DNA of 39,651 nt from Bacteroidales bacterium (GTDB taxonomy: Bacteria > Bacteroidota > Bacteroidia > Bacteroidales > P3): NCBI GenBank assembly GCA_024400665.1, contig JAKSML010000013.1:1-39651 (forward strand), in the 5' to 3' direction. Positions 16,044-23,437 of this stretch are shown one piece after another. The position numbers and the translations under genes are program-made. Under the pieces are notes generated by a model. That model saw nothing but the letters and a program-made list of their open reading frames with translations, did no database searches and was not told the DNA's origin. Each line of letters begins with the position of its first letter. The first letter of the stretch is position 1.

Positions 16044-16461
16044 TGGCGGAGAAAAATCCGCCGGCCACAGCGCCCACGCATATCACGAGCGAGAGCGCAA
16101 TATAAGCCAGTGCGAGGCCTGTCTGTCCCGACCGCACCATCTCGAACCATTCGAGCGAGAAAGTGCTGAAAGTAGTGAAGCCGCCGCAGAAGCCCGTGAC
16201 GAGCAAGAGCGAGAAAGCGGCTCCAGAGCCCGCCTGATGGCTCCCGCCCACTAATGGTCCCAGCTCCCACCTGGTGCTGCCGCTCAGCCAGCCCGTGAGC
16301 AGCCCTATGACGAAGCAGCCCAGCAGATTAGCACAGAGCGTATGCACAGGCAGCCCCCAGAGCGTCGCGGTATAGCGTTTCAGCCACAGCGAGAGCCCCC
16401 AGCGGCCCACGCTTCCGCATCCGCCGCCGAGAAACACCAGCAATACATTCGTCCAACTCAT
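16036..16461 (-). CDS. crcB: CrcB/Fluc-family fluoride channel
   Basis: A 141-residue small membrane protein of the Fluc fluoride-exporter family, four predicted helices. Signatures: GGGCGSVGRWGLS near the N-terminus, ANLLGCFVIG, and TGFCGGFTTFSTFSLE, which lines the pore. The start is set at the ATG at 16461 (MSWTNVLLVFLGGG); an in-frame TTG at 16482 lies in AT-rich repeat DNA. An insert of about 18 residues (STRWELGPLVGGSHQAGSG) between helices 2 and 3 is encoded by one and a half 36-bp repeat units, and the C-terminal TR plus stop lie in another unit. Channels of this family work as antiparallel dimers. The insert falls in a loop. Confidence 0.9.
   Translation of the reverse strand: MSWTNVLLVFLGGGCGSVGRWGLSLWLKRYTATLWGLPVHTLCANLLGCFVIGLLTGWLSGSTRWELGPLVGGSHQAGSGAAFSLLLVTGFCGGFTTFSTFSLEWFEMVRSGQTGLALAYIALSLVICVGAVAGGFFSATR
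16219..16274 (+). repeat. 36-bp palindromic unit inside crcB
   Basis: A full unit at 16239-16274 (GGCTCCCGCCCACTAATG, then GTCCCAGCTCCCACCTGG) plus a half unit at 16219-16238, entirely in the crcB frame. The consensus CATTAATG has changed to CACTAATG. Read on the minus strand it encodes TRWELGPLVGGSHQAG. Confidence 0.85.
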
Positions 16462-16465
16462 GACA

Positions 16466-16507
16466 CAATTGACAATTGACAATTGACAATTGATAATTGA
16501 TAATTAA
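16466..16507. repeat. CAATTGA-type AT-rich tandem repeat
   Basis: ACAATTGACAATTGACAATTG continues as degenerate copies of a 7- to 8-bp word. It lies immediately upstream of the crcB start and joins the following 36-bp unit array. Confidence 0.6.
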
Positions 16508-16508
16508 T

Positions 16509-16594
16509 GGCTCCCGCCCCAATTAGACCAATCCTCCTAATTAGACTAATTCGCCCTAATTGGCTCCAGGTCCCACCTGGTGGCTCCCGCCCCA
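16509..16594 (+). repeat. Array of 36-bp palindromic units between cysS and crcB
   Basis: GGCTCCCGCCCCAATTAG at 16509, two degenerate AATTAGACCAATC spacers, GGCTCCAGGTCCCACCTGG at 16562-16580 and a further partial GGCTCCCGCCCC at 16582. Fully intergenic. Confidence 0.8.
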
Positions 16595-16626
16595 ATTATC
16601 AATTATCAATTCTCAATTATTAATTA
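16595..16626. repeat. AT-rich repeat at the cysS stop
   Basis: On the minus strand the sequence runs from the cysS TAA (TAATTAATAATTGAGAATTG and on). Degenerate 7- to 8-bp words of the same type are seen at the ends of the Nudix, dapB and HExxH-peptidase genes. Confidence 0.6.
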
Positions 16627-18128
16627 AAATCGTATGTGGCGCCATCCTTGCCATCCTTCACCGTCACGCCGAGGGCGCTCAAGCTGTCGCGGATCCTGTC
16701 GCTCGTAGCCCAGTCCTTGTTCGACTTAGCCGTGGCGCGGATGTCGAGAATCATCTGCATCAAACCATCGATGAGAGCCGACCTATCAGCTCCAGGCCCT
16801 GCCGACGGCCCCTGCCCATTAATGGCTCCAGGCCCCGCCTGGTCGCGCAGACCCATCACGTCAAACACGAAAGTATCCATCACCCCCTTCAGCTCGTCGA
16901 TATCGGCCTGCGTGAGAGTAGCCTTCTTGTCGTTCACAGTGTTGATAGCCTTAGCCATATCGAAGAGGACGCTGATCACGATAGGCGTGTTAAGGTCGTC
17001 ATTCATAGCGTCGTAGCACCTCTGGCGATACTCGCTCACATCGATGCTGCTGCTCTTCGAAGGCTGGAGGCGCAAGAGCGTCTTATAGGCCTGCATAAGG
17101 CGGCTGTAGCCCCTCTCGGCAGCCACGAGAGCCTCATTGCTGAAATCCACCGTGCTGCGATAATGAGCCTGCAAGATAAAGAAGCGGATAGTCATAGGCG
17201 AATAAGCCTGCTGCAGCAGCTCGTGGCTGCCCGTGAAAAACTCATCCAGAGTGATGAAGTTGCCCAGAGACTTGCCCATCTTCTGACCGTTGATAGTAAT
17301 CATATTATTGTGCATCCAGTACTTGCAAGGACCGTGGCCGCACACCGCCGTCTGCTGCGCAATCTCGCTCTCATGATGCGGAAACATCAGATCCATGCCG
17401 CCGCCGTGGATGTCGAAAGTCTCGCCCAAGTACTTCGTGCCCATAGCCGTGCACTCCGTGTGCCAGCCCGGGAAACCCACGCTCCAAGGCGAGTTCCAGC
17501 GCATGATATGCTCCGGCGCAGCCTTCTTCCAGAGGGCGAAATCGCCCGTGAAACGCTTCTCCTCCTGGCCGTCCAGGTCGCGCGTGGTAGAAAGCATCTC
17601 ATCAATCACGCGGCCGCTCAAGATGCCGTACTTATGCGTATCCTCCTGATACTTGCGCACGTCAAAATACACGCTGCCGTTGCTCACGTAGGCATAGCCC
17701 GCGTCCAAAATCCTCTGCACCAGCTCAATCTGCTCCATGATATGGCCGCTCGCGTGAGGCTCGATGCTCGGACGCAGCACATTCAGAGCATCCATCGCAG
17801 CATGATAGCGGTTAGTATAATACTGCGCCACCTCCATAGGCTCCAGCTGCTCCAGGCGCGCCTTCTTCGCAATCTTATCCTCCCCCTCGTCGGCATCATG
17901 CTCCAGATGCCCCACATCCGTGATGTTGCGGACATAGCGCACCTTGTAGCCCAGATGCTGCAAATAACGGAACAGCACGTCAAACGTGATAGCCGGACGA
18001 GCATGACCCAGATGGCCGTCGCCATAAACCGTAGGACCGCACACATACATGCCCACATGGTCCGGAGTGAGAGGCTTGAAAAGCTCTTTCTGACGCGAAA
18101 GAGTATTGTAAATCAATAACTGTTGCAT
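16620..18128 (-). CDS. cysS: Cysteinyl-tRNA synthetase (with repeat-encoded insert)
   Basis: A 502-residue class I synthetase. It has [16 protein letters not shown] (HIGH motif as HLGH) near residue 29, zinc-ligand positions including [17 protein letters not shown], and KMGKSLGN as the KMSKS motif. The ATG at 18128 ([17 protein letters not shown]) matches the family start; an upstream ATG adds only five residues. The protein is longer than the 461-residue E. coli enzyme. Part of the excess is a 54-bp, 18-codon segment (16789-16842) encoding [18 protein letters not shown], a 36-bp repeat plus half unit, in the variable linker between [11 protein letters not shown] and the C-terminal anticodon-side helices. 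This gene is expected to be essential, so the insert must be tolerated. It lies upstream of crcB on the same strand. Confidence 0.95.
   Translation of the reverse strand: MQQLLIYNTLSRQKELFKPLTPDHVGMYVCGPTVYGDGHLGHARPAITFDVLFRYLQHLGYKVRYVRNITDVGHLEHDADEGEDKIAKKARLEQLEPMEVAQYYTNRYHAAMDALNVLRPSIEPHASGHIMEQIELVQRILDAGYAYVSNGSVYFDVRKYQEDTHKYGILSGRVIDEMLSTTRDLDGQEEKRFTGDFALWKKAAPEHIMRWNSPWSVGFPGWHTECTAMGTKYLGETFDIHGGGMDLMFPHHESEIAQQTAVCGHGPCKYWMHNNMITINGQKMGKSLGNFITLDEFFTGSHELLQQAYSPMTIRFFILQAHYRSTVDFSNEALVAAERGYSRLMQAYKTLLRLQPSKSSSIDVSEYRQRCYDAMNDDLNTPIVISVLFDMAKAINTVNDKKATLTQADIDELKGVMDTFVFDVMGLRDQAGPGAINGQGPSAGPGADRSALIDGLMQMILDIRATAKSNKDWATSDRIRDSLSALGVTVKDGKDGATYDFN
16789..16842 (+). repeat. 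36-bp palindromic unit plus half unit inside cysS
   Basis: A full unit at 16807-16842 (GGCCCCTGCCCATTAATG then GCTCCAGGCCCCGCCTGG) with a half unit GCTCCAGGCCCTGCC at 16789. Total 54 bp, a multiple of three. It lies in the cysS frame and encodes glycine/proline-rich sequence. Confidence 0.87.
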
Positions 18129-18202
18129 AATCAATGATATCAATAATAATTTGCAAATATACGAATAATTTCTGACATGACGCCATATAAAATAAAAAAA
18201 AT

Positions 18203-18310
18203 TGAAGATTTTCAGATTTTCAGACTTTCAGAAAGATTTTCAGACTTTGAGATTTTGAGATTATCAGATTTCTGAATATCTGAACATCTTTCTTACCTTC
18301 CAATCTTCTA
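18203..18310. repeat. TCAGACTTT/TCAGATTTCTGA repeat upstream of cysS
   Basis: A run of degenerate GATTTTCAGACTTT words ending TCAGATTTCTGAATATCT. The 49 bp at 18232-18280 match 22635-22683 inside dapB at 46 positions. It sits in the cysS-ackA gap. Confidence 0.75.
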
Positions 18311-18422
18311 ATCTATTATCAGGGTTGCATTTTATATAAAAACACCCCGACGGACACACCTCCCCCCCCCTCCGCCCGAAACATACTGCATCTTCGCTCT
18401 GCATTGCTACTGCATTGCTTCC

Positions 18423-18489
18423 ACATTGCTACTGCATTGCTATGGCATAGCATACCAGTAGCTATGCAGTAGCAATGCAGTAGCAATGT
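18423..18489. repeat. Long 29-bp inverted repeat (hairpin)
   Basis: Arms 18423-18451 and 18461-18489 (ACATTGCTACTGCATTGCTA at the outer end) match at 27 of 29 positions around a 9-nt loop. Further TGCTACTGCATTGCTTC words precede it. It lies between the divergent genes cysS and ackA, outside any gene. No T-run follows on either side. Confidence 0.8.
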
Positions 18490-18765
18490 ACGGCGGAGGT
18501 AAGGCATATTTAAGGCGGAGGGACGCTGAAGGCTCTTTCCTTTAGAATAGGAGGCTTTCCGGATGAATGCTGAGGGCTTTCCTGTGGGAAAGGCACGGAG
18601 CGGCGGCCCTTTTGCGGCGCCCTGCTGCGGCCTCGCCAAAGCCTTTCGGAGGCTGCACGCCTCTGAAGCATGGGCAATTCTTAAATCTTAATTTTTTTCA
18701 CACTGTGTATCACCTTGTTAGGGAGAGATGCGCTGTTTTAACTTTTTTATTCCAAAATAAATTCG
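18490..18765. other. Intergenic region upstream of ackA
   Basis: GC-rich stretch with several GGCGGAGG-type and CTTTCC words, then an AT-rich part next to the ackA promoter. Open frames here (for example one of 106 codons on the minus strand at 18319-18639) read through the hairpin repeat and show no protein-like features. Confidence 0.4.
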
Positions 18766-18773
18766 TAACTTTG
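18766..18773 (+). promoter_or_regulatory. ackA: TAnnTTTG promoter box for ackA
   Basis: TAACTTTG lies 64 bp upstream of the ackA start in an AT-rich stretch and matches the Bacteroidota -7 box. Confidence 0.7.
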
Positions 18774-18837
18774 AAAACTGAAGTTGAAGCTTCATTTTAA
18801 CGGAAAATAATAATAATTAAATAATTACATACCGAAA

Positions 18838-20046
18838 ATGAAAATCTTAGTACTCAATTGCGGAAGTTCGTCAATCAAATATCAACTGGTTGACATGGCT
18901 AACAATGCCGAAGTGATGGCCAAAGGCCTCTTAGAGCGTATCGGTCTGGAAATGGGCGAGTTCACCCATAAATATCATGGCGAGAAGCACTACGAGCAGC
19001 TCCCCATCCCCGACCACACTGCCGGTATCAAAATCGTCCTCAACGCCCTCATCGACCCCAAGATGGGCGTCATCAAAGACTTTAAGGAAATCGGCGCAGT
19101 AGGCAACCGCATCGCCCACGGCGGCGAAGCCTTCGACCACAGCGTCCTCGTCACCGATGAGGTCATCGAGAAAATCAAGGCCCTCACCGACCTCGCACCC
19201 CTCCACACCCCCGGCAACCTCGCCGGCATCTACGCCATGCGCGAAGTGCTCCCAGGCGTGCCCCAGGCCGTCGTGTTCGACACCGCCTTCCACAGCACCC
19301 TGCCCCCACAGAGCTACCTCTACGGCCTGCCCTACGAATACTACGAGCAGTACGGCGTCCGCCGCTACGGCTTCCACGGCACCAGCCACCGCTTCGTGGC
19401 TGAAAAAGCCGCCAAGATGATCGGCAAAGACTGGACCAAACTCAACATCATCTCCTGCCACCTCGGCAGCGGCGCCTCCATCTGCGCCATCAAGCAGGGC
19501 AAGAGCTTCGACACCACCATGGGCATGACCCCACTCGAAGGCCTCATCATGGGCTCCCGCCCCGGCGACGTCGATCCCGGCACCATCGAGTTCATCATCA
19601 AAAAGGAAATCCTCGAAAACGGCAAGAGCTGGAAGGATGTGAGCACCATGCTCAACAAGAAGTCCGGCCTCGTCGGCATCAGCGGCGGCAAACAGGATAT
19701 GCGCGACATCCGCGCTGGCCGCGACGCAGGCGACAAACGCTGCACCTACGCCTTCGATATGTTCGCCCAGCGCGTCAAACGCTACATCGGCGGCTACATG
19801 GCTGAAATGGGCGGCTGCGACCTCCTCCTCTTCACCGGCGGCATCGGCGAGAACGCCTGGTTCATGCGCCACCCCATCCTCGACGGCCTCGAATGCCTCG
19901 GCGTCAAAGTCGATATGGAACTCAACGACAAAATCATGGGCGAGGACTGCATCATCAGCACCACCGACTCTAAGGTTGCCACCGTGGTGGTCACCACCGA
20001 CGAAGAGTTCGTCATCGCCAACGACACCTTCAACCTGGTCAAATAA
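18838..20046 (+). CDS. ackA: Acetate kinase
   Basis: A 402-residue ASKHA-fold kinase, the normal family length. Motifs: MKILVLNCGSSSIKYQL at the N-terminus (phosphate 1), the AVGNRIAHGG signature near residue 86, VVFDTAFHSTLP, RRYGFHGTSHRFV, CHLGSGASICAI, PGDVDPGT and LLFTGGIGENAW. The enzyme makes ATP and acetate from acetyl phosphate in substrate-level phosphorylation. The usual partner, phosphotransacetylase (pta), is not in the window. The gene has its own -7 box and a strong terminator, so it is monocistronic. It uses many C-ending codons (GCC, ATC, GGC), consistent with high expression. The start follows A-rich sequence rather than a Shine-Dalgarno site. Confidence 0.97.
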   Translation: MKILVLNCGSSSIKYQLVDMANNAEVMAKGLLERIGLEMGEFTHKYHGEKHYEQLPIPDHTAGIKIVLNALIDPKMGVIKDFKEIGAVGNRIAHGGEAFDHSVLVTDEVIEKIKALTDLAPLHTPGNLAGIYAMREVLPGVPQAVVFDTAFHSTLPPQSYLYGLPYEYYEQYGVRRYGFHGTSHRFVAEKAAKMIGKDWTKLNIISCHLGSGASICAIKQGKSFDTTMGMTPLEGLIMGSRPGDVDPGTIEFIIKKEILENGKSWKDVSTMLNKKSGLVGISGGKQDMRDIRAGRDAGDKRCTYAFDMFAQRVKRYIGGYMAEMGGCDLLLFTGGIGENAWFMRHPILDGLECLGVKVDMELNDKIMGEDCIISTTDSKVATVVVTTDEEFVIANDTFNLVK

Positions 20047-20067
20047 CCACCTCTTTCAATAAGACAT

Positions 20068-20106
20068 TGGGGATTGGAACACTTCGGTGTTCCAATCCCC
20101 ATTTCT
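20068..20106 (+). terminator. Rho-independent terminator of ackA
   Basis: A perfect 15-bp stem (TGGGGATTGGAACAC with GTGTTCCAATCCCCA) around a TTCG tetraloop, followed by TTTCTT, 21 bp past the ackA stop. Confidence 0.93.
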
Positions 20107-20256
20107 TAAACTCTCCATAGCCTTGAATCGAAGCCAATAGAATACTCTTTCGACTGCTTATTCCACTGCCAATACCCTATCTATCACCGACCTACAACAG
20201 CCAGCCAAATAGTCGAACGACATTATACTCTCGCCATCACCACACACCTTATCCAA

Positions 20257-20490
20257 CCCTTCTATATAACCACCCAATAGCGAGGATATGTTATACAAAA
20301 CACAACCAACTGATATACACAATATTGTAATGCGGCAGCCTCCCCTTTCGGAAAGGGGAGAAGAGCCCCAGTGGTGCTCTTCGAAGGGCGGGGTATGTTT
20401 CGAAACAATTCAAAAAGTCCTTATAGAAAATAGCAAATGATGCAAAGGTTATTATCGTTCCCAGGCAGGCCCCCTGCTGATGACTTTTGG
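20257..20490. repeat. Dispersed ~210-bp intergenic element, copy C
   Basis: Full-length partner of 7917-8128. It carries about 16 extra bases after GGAAAGGGG, part of a small AAGAGC/GCTCTT hairpin (20359-20381). It lies between the convergent ends of ackA and the FecE-type gene. The rest of the gap (20107-20256) shows nothing recognisable. Confidence 0.85.
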
Positions 20491-20525
20491 TCATCAAGAT
20501 ATCTTATGACTCTATGTTGCCATAC

Positions 20526-21353
20526 TCACTTGCTGGACAGTTGGATTGTGCCGTCGCTGAGGCTGGCGCGGACGCCGAAGACCTCTTCTATGTTGTCGGA
20601 CGTGAGGCCCTCGGCTATAGGGCCCTGGTAGCGGATGCCGCCGTGGTGGAGAAGCAGGAGGCTGTCGCAGTATTGCAGAGCCATGTTGAGGTCGTGGATG
20701 ACGAGGAGGAGGGTCTTGTGCTGCTCGCGGTTGATGTCGCGCAAGAGCTGCAGCATCTCGAACTGGTGGGCGATGTCGAGGTTGGCAAGAGGCTCGTCGA
20801 GAAGCATGATGGGCGTCTCCTGCGCAAGGGCACGCGCCAGCATGACACGCTGCAGCTCGCCGCCGCTCATCTCGCCCGGCTTAGCAAAACGGAGATGCCA
20901 GGTGTTGGTCTGCTTCATGCAGCGCTCCACAATCTCCCAGTCGCGCTGCGACTCATTCTGGAGCCTGTACTGATAGGGGTTGCGCCCCATGAGGACGGTC
21001 TCGAAAGCCGAGAAGTCGAAGTCGGTCTGCGGCTGCTGCCGCACAAAGGCTACACGCTGCGCCAGCTCGCGCGCCGAATAGTGCCGCACATCGCGGCCCT
21101 GCACCGCCACGGCGCCTCTTTGCGGATGCAGCAGTCCCGCCACCAGACGCAGCAGCGTGGTCTTGCCGCAGCCGTTGGGACCCATCACGGCATAGAACGA
21201 ACCTGCGGCTATGGAAGCACTGAAAGCGGAGAGGATATCGCGGTCGTCGTAGCGATAGGTGACGTCGCGGAGCTGTATCGTCACATTTTCTTGCGAACTG
21301 TCATCCGTGACCCTCGAACTGAGGCTGGCGCAATCTTTGTATTCCTCATTCAT
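20526..21353 (-). CDS. FecE/BtuD-type ABC transporter ATP-binding protein
   Basis: A 275-residue ABC ATPase. It has Walker A GPNGCGKTTLLRL near residue 58, Q-loop FVRQQPQTDFDF, signature MSGGELQRVMLARAL, Walker B PIMLLDEPLANLD and H-loop LVIHDLNMAL. Spacing and DFDFSAFETVLMGRNPY place it with importers of iron-siderophores, heme or cobalamin. It lies 3 bp after the matching FecCD permease gene, so they form one transcript. No substrate-binding protein is visible beside them, so the substrate is undetermined. It ends before repeat copy C. Confidence 0.92.
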   Translation of the reverse strand: MNEEYKDCASLSSRVTDDSSQENVTIQLRDVTYRYDDRDILSAFSASIAAGSFYAVMGPNGCGKTTLLRLVAGLLHPQRGAVAVQGRDVRHYSARELAQRVAFVRQQPQTDFDFSAFETVLMGRNPYQYRLQNESQRDWEIVERCMKQTNTWHLRFAKPGEMSGGELQRVMLARALAQETPIMLLDEPLANLDIAHQFEMLQLLRDINREQHKTLLLVIHDLNMALQYCDSLLLLHHGGIRYQGPIAEGLTSDNIEEVFGVRASLSDGTIQLSSK

Positions 21354-21356
21354 AGC

Positions 21357-22346
21357 TTAGAAAGTCTTTTTGTTTTTATAGAGAAGATAGACAAAGAGCG
21401 GCGCGCCCACAAGGGCTGTGAGACTGCCCACAGGCAGCTCGGCAGGCATGAGGAGGGTGCGGGCGAGGGTGTCGCAGAGCAGCAGGAAGAGGCCGCCCAC
21501 GAAGATGGAATAGGGAATAACCTTGCGGTTATCGGGGCCGCAGAGAAGACGCATGCAGTGCGGCACCACGAGTCCCACGAAGCCTATCACACCGCAGGCA
21601 GAGACGCAGAAGGCCACCATGACCGTGGTGACGAGGAGGAGGATGCGCTTGACCTTCTCGACCTCCACGCCGAGACTCTGGGCAGTCTCGCTGCCCACGA
21701 GCATGAGATTGAGGTCGCGACAGTAGTAGAGCACCACAGCCACGCCTATCAGCACCACAGGGGCCACAAAGGCCACGTCGGACCATGTGGCGGAGGCAAG
21801 GCTGCCCATCGTCCAGAAGATGATGCTCTCCATCTTGTCCTGGTTGAGCACCATGAGGAAGGAGATGACAGCCGAGATGAGGAAGGTGATGCAGACGCCG
21901 GTGAGGAGCAGCGTGGTGGTGTGCATACGGTTGCCGATAGAGGCAATGCGATAGATGGCAAGAATGGTGAGAAGGCCCGTGACGAGGGCGCAGACGCCCA
22001 CACCGAGCATATAGGCTTCGAGCCCCAGCACGATGGAGACCGCCGCACCCAACGAGGCACCCGACGAGATGCCAAGAACGTAGGGGTCGGTGAGCGGATT
22101 GCGGAAGATGGACTGGTAGGCCGCGCCGCATACCGAAAGCGCCGCACCTATCAGCACGGCAAGGATCACCCGCGGCAGACGCAGGTTGAGGAAGATGGGC
22201 GACGACCACATCTCCGCCCAGCTGAAGCGCACCACGCCCAGCACCGAGCAGCCCAGCATGGCAGCCAGCAGCAGCACGGCCATTAATGTTAAATGGTAGA
22301 GACGGGGAACACCGCGTCTGTATTTAATCGGCAAATTGGGGCGCAT
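21357..22346 (-). CDS. FecCD-family ABC transporter permease
   Basis: A 329-residue integral membrane protein with about ten hydrophobic segments. Family signatures: LRLPRVILAVLIGAALSVCG, GAAYQSIFRNPLTDPYVLGI (cytoplasmic coupling region), GSLASATWSD and GFVGLVVPHCMRLL. It would form the homodimeric channel of an iron-siderophore, heme or B12 importer with the ATPase gene 3 bp downstream. The start is placed at the ATG at 22346 (MRPNLPIKYRRGVPRLYHL); the frame is open 25 codons upstream, but that part is AT-rich repeat sequence. Substrate not determinable. Confidence 0.92.
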   Translation of the reverse strand: MRPNLPIKYRRGVPRLYHLTLMAVLLLAAMLGCSVLGVVRFSWAEMWSSPIFLNLRLPRVILAVLIGAALSVCGAAYQSIFRNPLTDPYVLGISSGASLGAAVSIVLGLEAYMLGVGVCALVTGLLTILAIYRIASIGNRMHTTTLLLTGVCITFLISAVISFLMVLNQDKMESIIFWTMGSLASATWSDVAFVAPVVLIGVAVVLYYCRDLNLMLVGSETAQSLGVEVEKVKRILLLVTTVMVAFCVSACGVIGFVGLVVPHCMRLLCGPDNRKVIPYSIFVGGLFLLLCDTLARTLLMPAELPVGSLTALVGAPLFVYLLYKNKKTF

Positions 22347-22359
22347 ACAACCAAGGGGG

Positions 22360-22447
22360 AATGGGAAATGGGAAATGTTAAGTGCTAAATTAGGGCTCCC
22401 GCCCAATTTACCATTTAACATTCAACATTTAACATTACTCATTATTC
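22360..22447. repeat. AT-rich repeat with a partial 36-bp unit
   Basis: Degenerate GGGAAATGTTAAGTGC and ATTTAACATTCAACATTTAA words flank GGCTCCCGCCCAATT (22394-22408), the first half of the 36-bp unit. The right end includes the dapB stop (minus strand AAT-AAT-GAG-TAA). It fills the gap between dapB and the permease gene. Confidence 0.7.
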
Positions 22448-23187
22448 AACAACTCCCGCATAGTATAGTAGCCCTTGCGACCCAGCAAGAACTCGGCAGC
22501 CAGCACGGCACCGAGGGCGAGGCCCTTGCGGTTCTTGGCACTATGCGAGAGAGTGATAGTGTCGATAGGACTGTCATAGACCACCTCGTGGATGCCGGGC
22601 ACCTCGCCCTCGCGGATAAAAGTGATAGGAATAAAAAGATTTTCAGACTTTGAGATTTTCAGACTATCAGATTTCTGATTATCTTCCTTAAGTTTCCAAC
22701 CGCTCTTGCGGTCAAGTTCCTCGATGGCATCATTGGCCAGGGTGATGGCCGTGCCGCTTGGAGCGTCCAGCTTGTGGATATGATGCGTCTCCGTGATAGC
22801 CACGCTGTAATCCTCGTAGCCATTCATCAGCCGTGCGAGACGGCGGTTCAAGTCGAACATGATATTCATGCCGATGCTGAAATTAGAAGCCACAAAGAGC
22901 GCCTGCTCGCGCTCCTGGCAGTCATGCACCACGCTGTCCAGCTGCTCATACCAGCCCGTAGTGCCCACCACGATGGGGAGCCCAAGGTCGAAGCAGCGCA
23001 TGATGTTGCTCACCGCCGTGTCGGGCGTGGAAAAGTCAATAGCGAGGTCGCAGTCGCGACAATCATCTATTTTTGCCATCCAATCATCATTGTCATCAAT
23101 GGCAGCGCCAATCTCGTGGCCGCGTTCAACAGCCACAGACTCAACAGCCTTGCCCATCTTGCCATAACCTAAAAGTGCTATTTTCAT
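22435..23187 (-). CDS. dapB: 4-Hydroxy-tetrahydrodipicolinate reductase (with repeat-encoded segment)
   Basis: A 250-residue enzyme of lysine/diaminopimelate synthesis, which reduces hydroxy-tetrahydrodipicolinate with NAD(P)H. It has MKIALLGYGKMGKAVE (nucleotide binding), VVGTTGWYEQ, SNFSIGMNI, ETHHIHKLDAPSGTA (catalytic/substrate motif) and SAKNRKGLALGA. The ATG at 23187 starts directly with the Rossmann strand; a longer frame upstream is not supported. Residues from about 178 (KEDNQKSDSLKISKSENLF) lie in a variable region before REGEVPGIHEV and are encoded by a copy of a dispersed repeat, 46 of 49 bases identical to 18232-18280. The last codons are part of an AT-rich repeat. It has its own -7 box, divergent from the transporter gene. 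Confidence 0.95.
   Translation of the reverse strand: MKIALLGYGKMGKAVESVAVERGHEIGAAIDDNDDWMAKIDDCRDCDLAIDFSTPDTAVSNIMRCFDLGLPIVVGTTGWYEQLDSVVHDCQEREQALFVASNFSIGMNIMFDLNRRLARLMNGYEDYSVAITETHHIHKLDAPSGTAITLANDAIEELDRKSGWKLKEDNQKSDSLKISKSENLFIPITFIREGEVPGIHEVVYDSPIDTITLSHSAKNRKGLALGAVLAAEFLLGRKGYYTMRELLNNE
22635..22683. repeat. TCAGATTTCTGA-type repeat embedded in dapB
   Basis: 49 bp with only three differences from the intergenic 18232-18280 copy, starting AAAGATTTTCAGACTTTGAG. In dapB it is read on the minus strand as DNQKSDSLKISKSENL. Confidence 0.85.
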
Positions 23188-23215
23188 GCTATATCCTGTC
23201 TTTGATTTGAAAATG

Positions 23216-23223
23216 CAAAGATA
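23216..23223 (-). promoter_or_regulatory. dapB: TAnnTTTG promoter box for dapB
   Basis: TATCTTTG followed by C on the minus strand, 28 bp upstream of the dapB start. This strengthens the choice of start at 23187, since the upstream ATG of the frame lies at or before this box. Confidence 0.75.
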
Positions 23224-23319
23224 CAACTTTTTTATGGATTATCATTTATTTATTTTTCTCTGCGACGCAGAAACCTCCGCGACGGCGAAAAGAGTTGTCG
23301 TCATGTCAGAAAATTTTCG

Positions 23320-23327
23320 TATCTTTG
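23320..23327 (+). promoter_or_regulatory. TAnnTTTG promoter box for the BASS transporter
   Basis: TATCTTTG preceded by a TTG at 23295-23297, at about the expected -33 spacing, and 110 bp before the 23438 start. With the dapB box it forms a divergent promoter pair. Confidence 0.7.
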
Positions 23328-23437
23328 CAACCCTTGAAAAAACAATGGAAACTGAAGAATCCGCTGTCCTATAGCATATTGCAACATACTGCGCAAGGCT
23401 CCCACCCCTTCAATTCCCATATTAAACTGAAAATGAC

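Noticed and set aside
15371-16626. CRISPR array
   Set aside because: The repeats are degenerate, partly inside genes and without regular unique spacers, and no cas gene is present.
16560-18119. 519-codon open frame on the plus strand
   Set aside because: Antisense to cysS with its HIGH and KMSKS motifs; no protein features.
18319-18639. 106-codon minus-strand frame
   Set aside because: Reads through the long inverted repeat and GC-rich non-coding DNA; low-complexity residues and no motif.
20487-22286. 599-codon open frame on the plus strand
   Set aside because: Lies over the ABC ATPase and permease genes on the other strand; no domain, and a His/Glu/Ala-rich composition typical of shadow frames.
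21357-22346. Cobalamin riboswitch upstream of the FecCD permease
   Set aside because: The gap upstream is AT-rich repeat plus a partial 36-bp unit and the dapB end; no B12-box-like sequence was seen.
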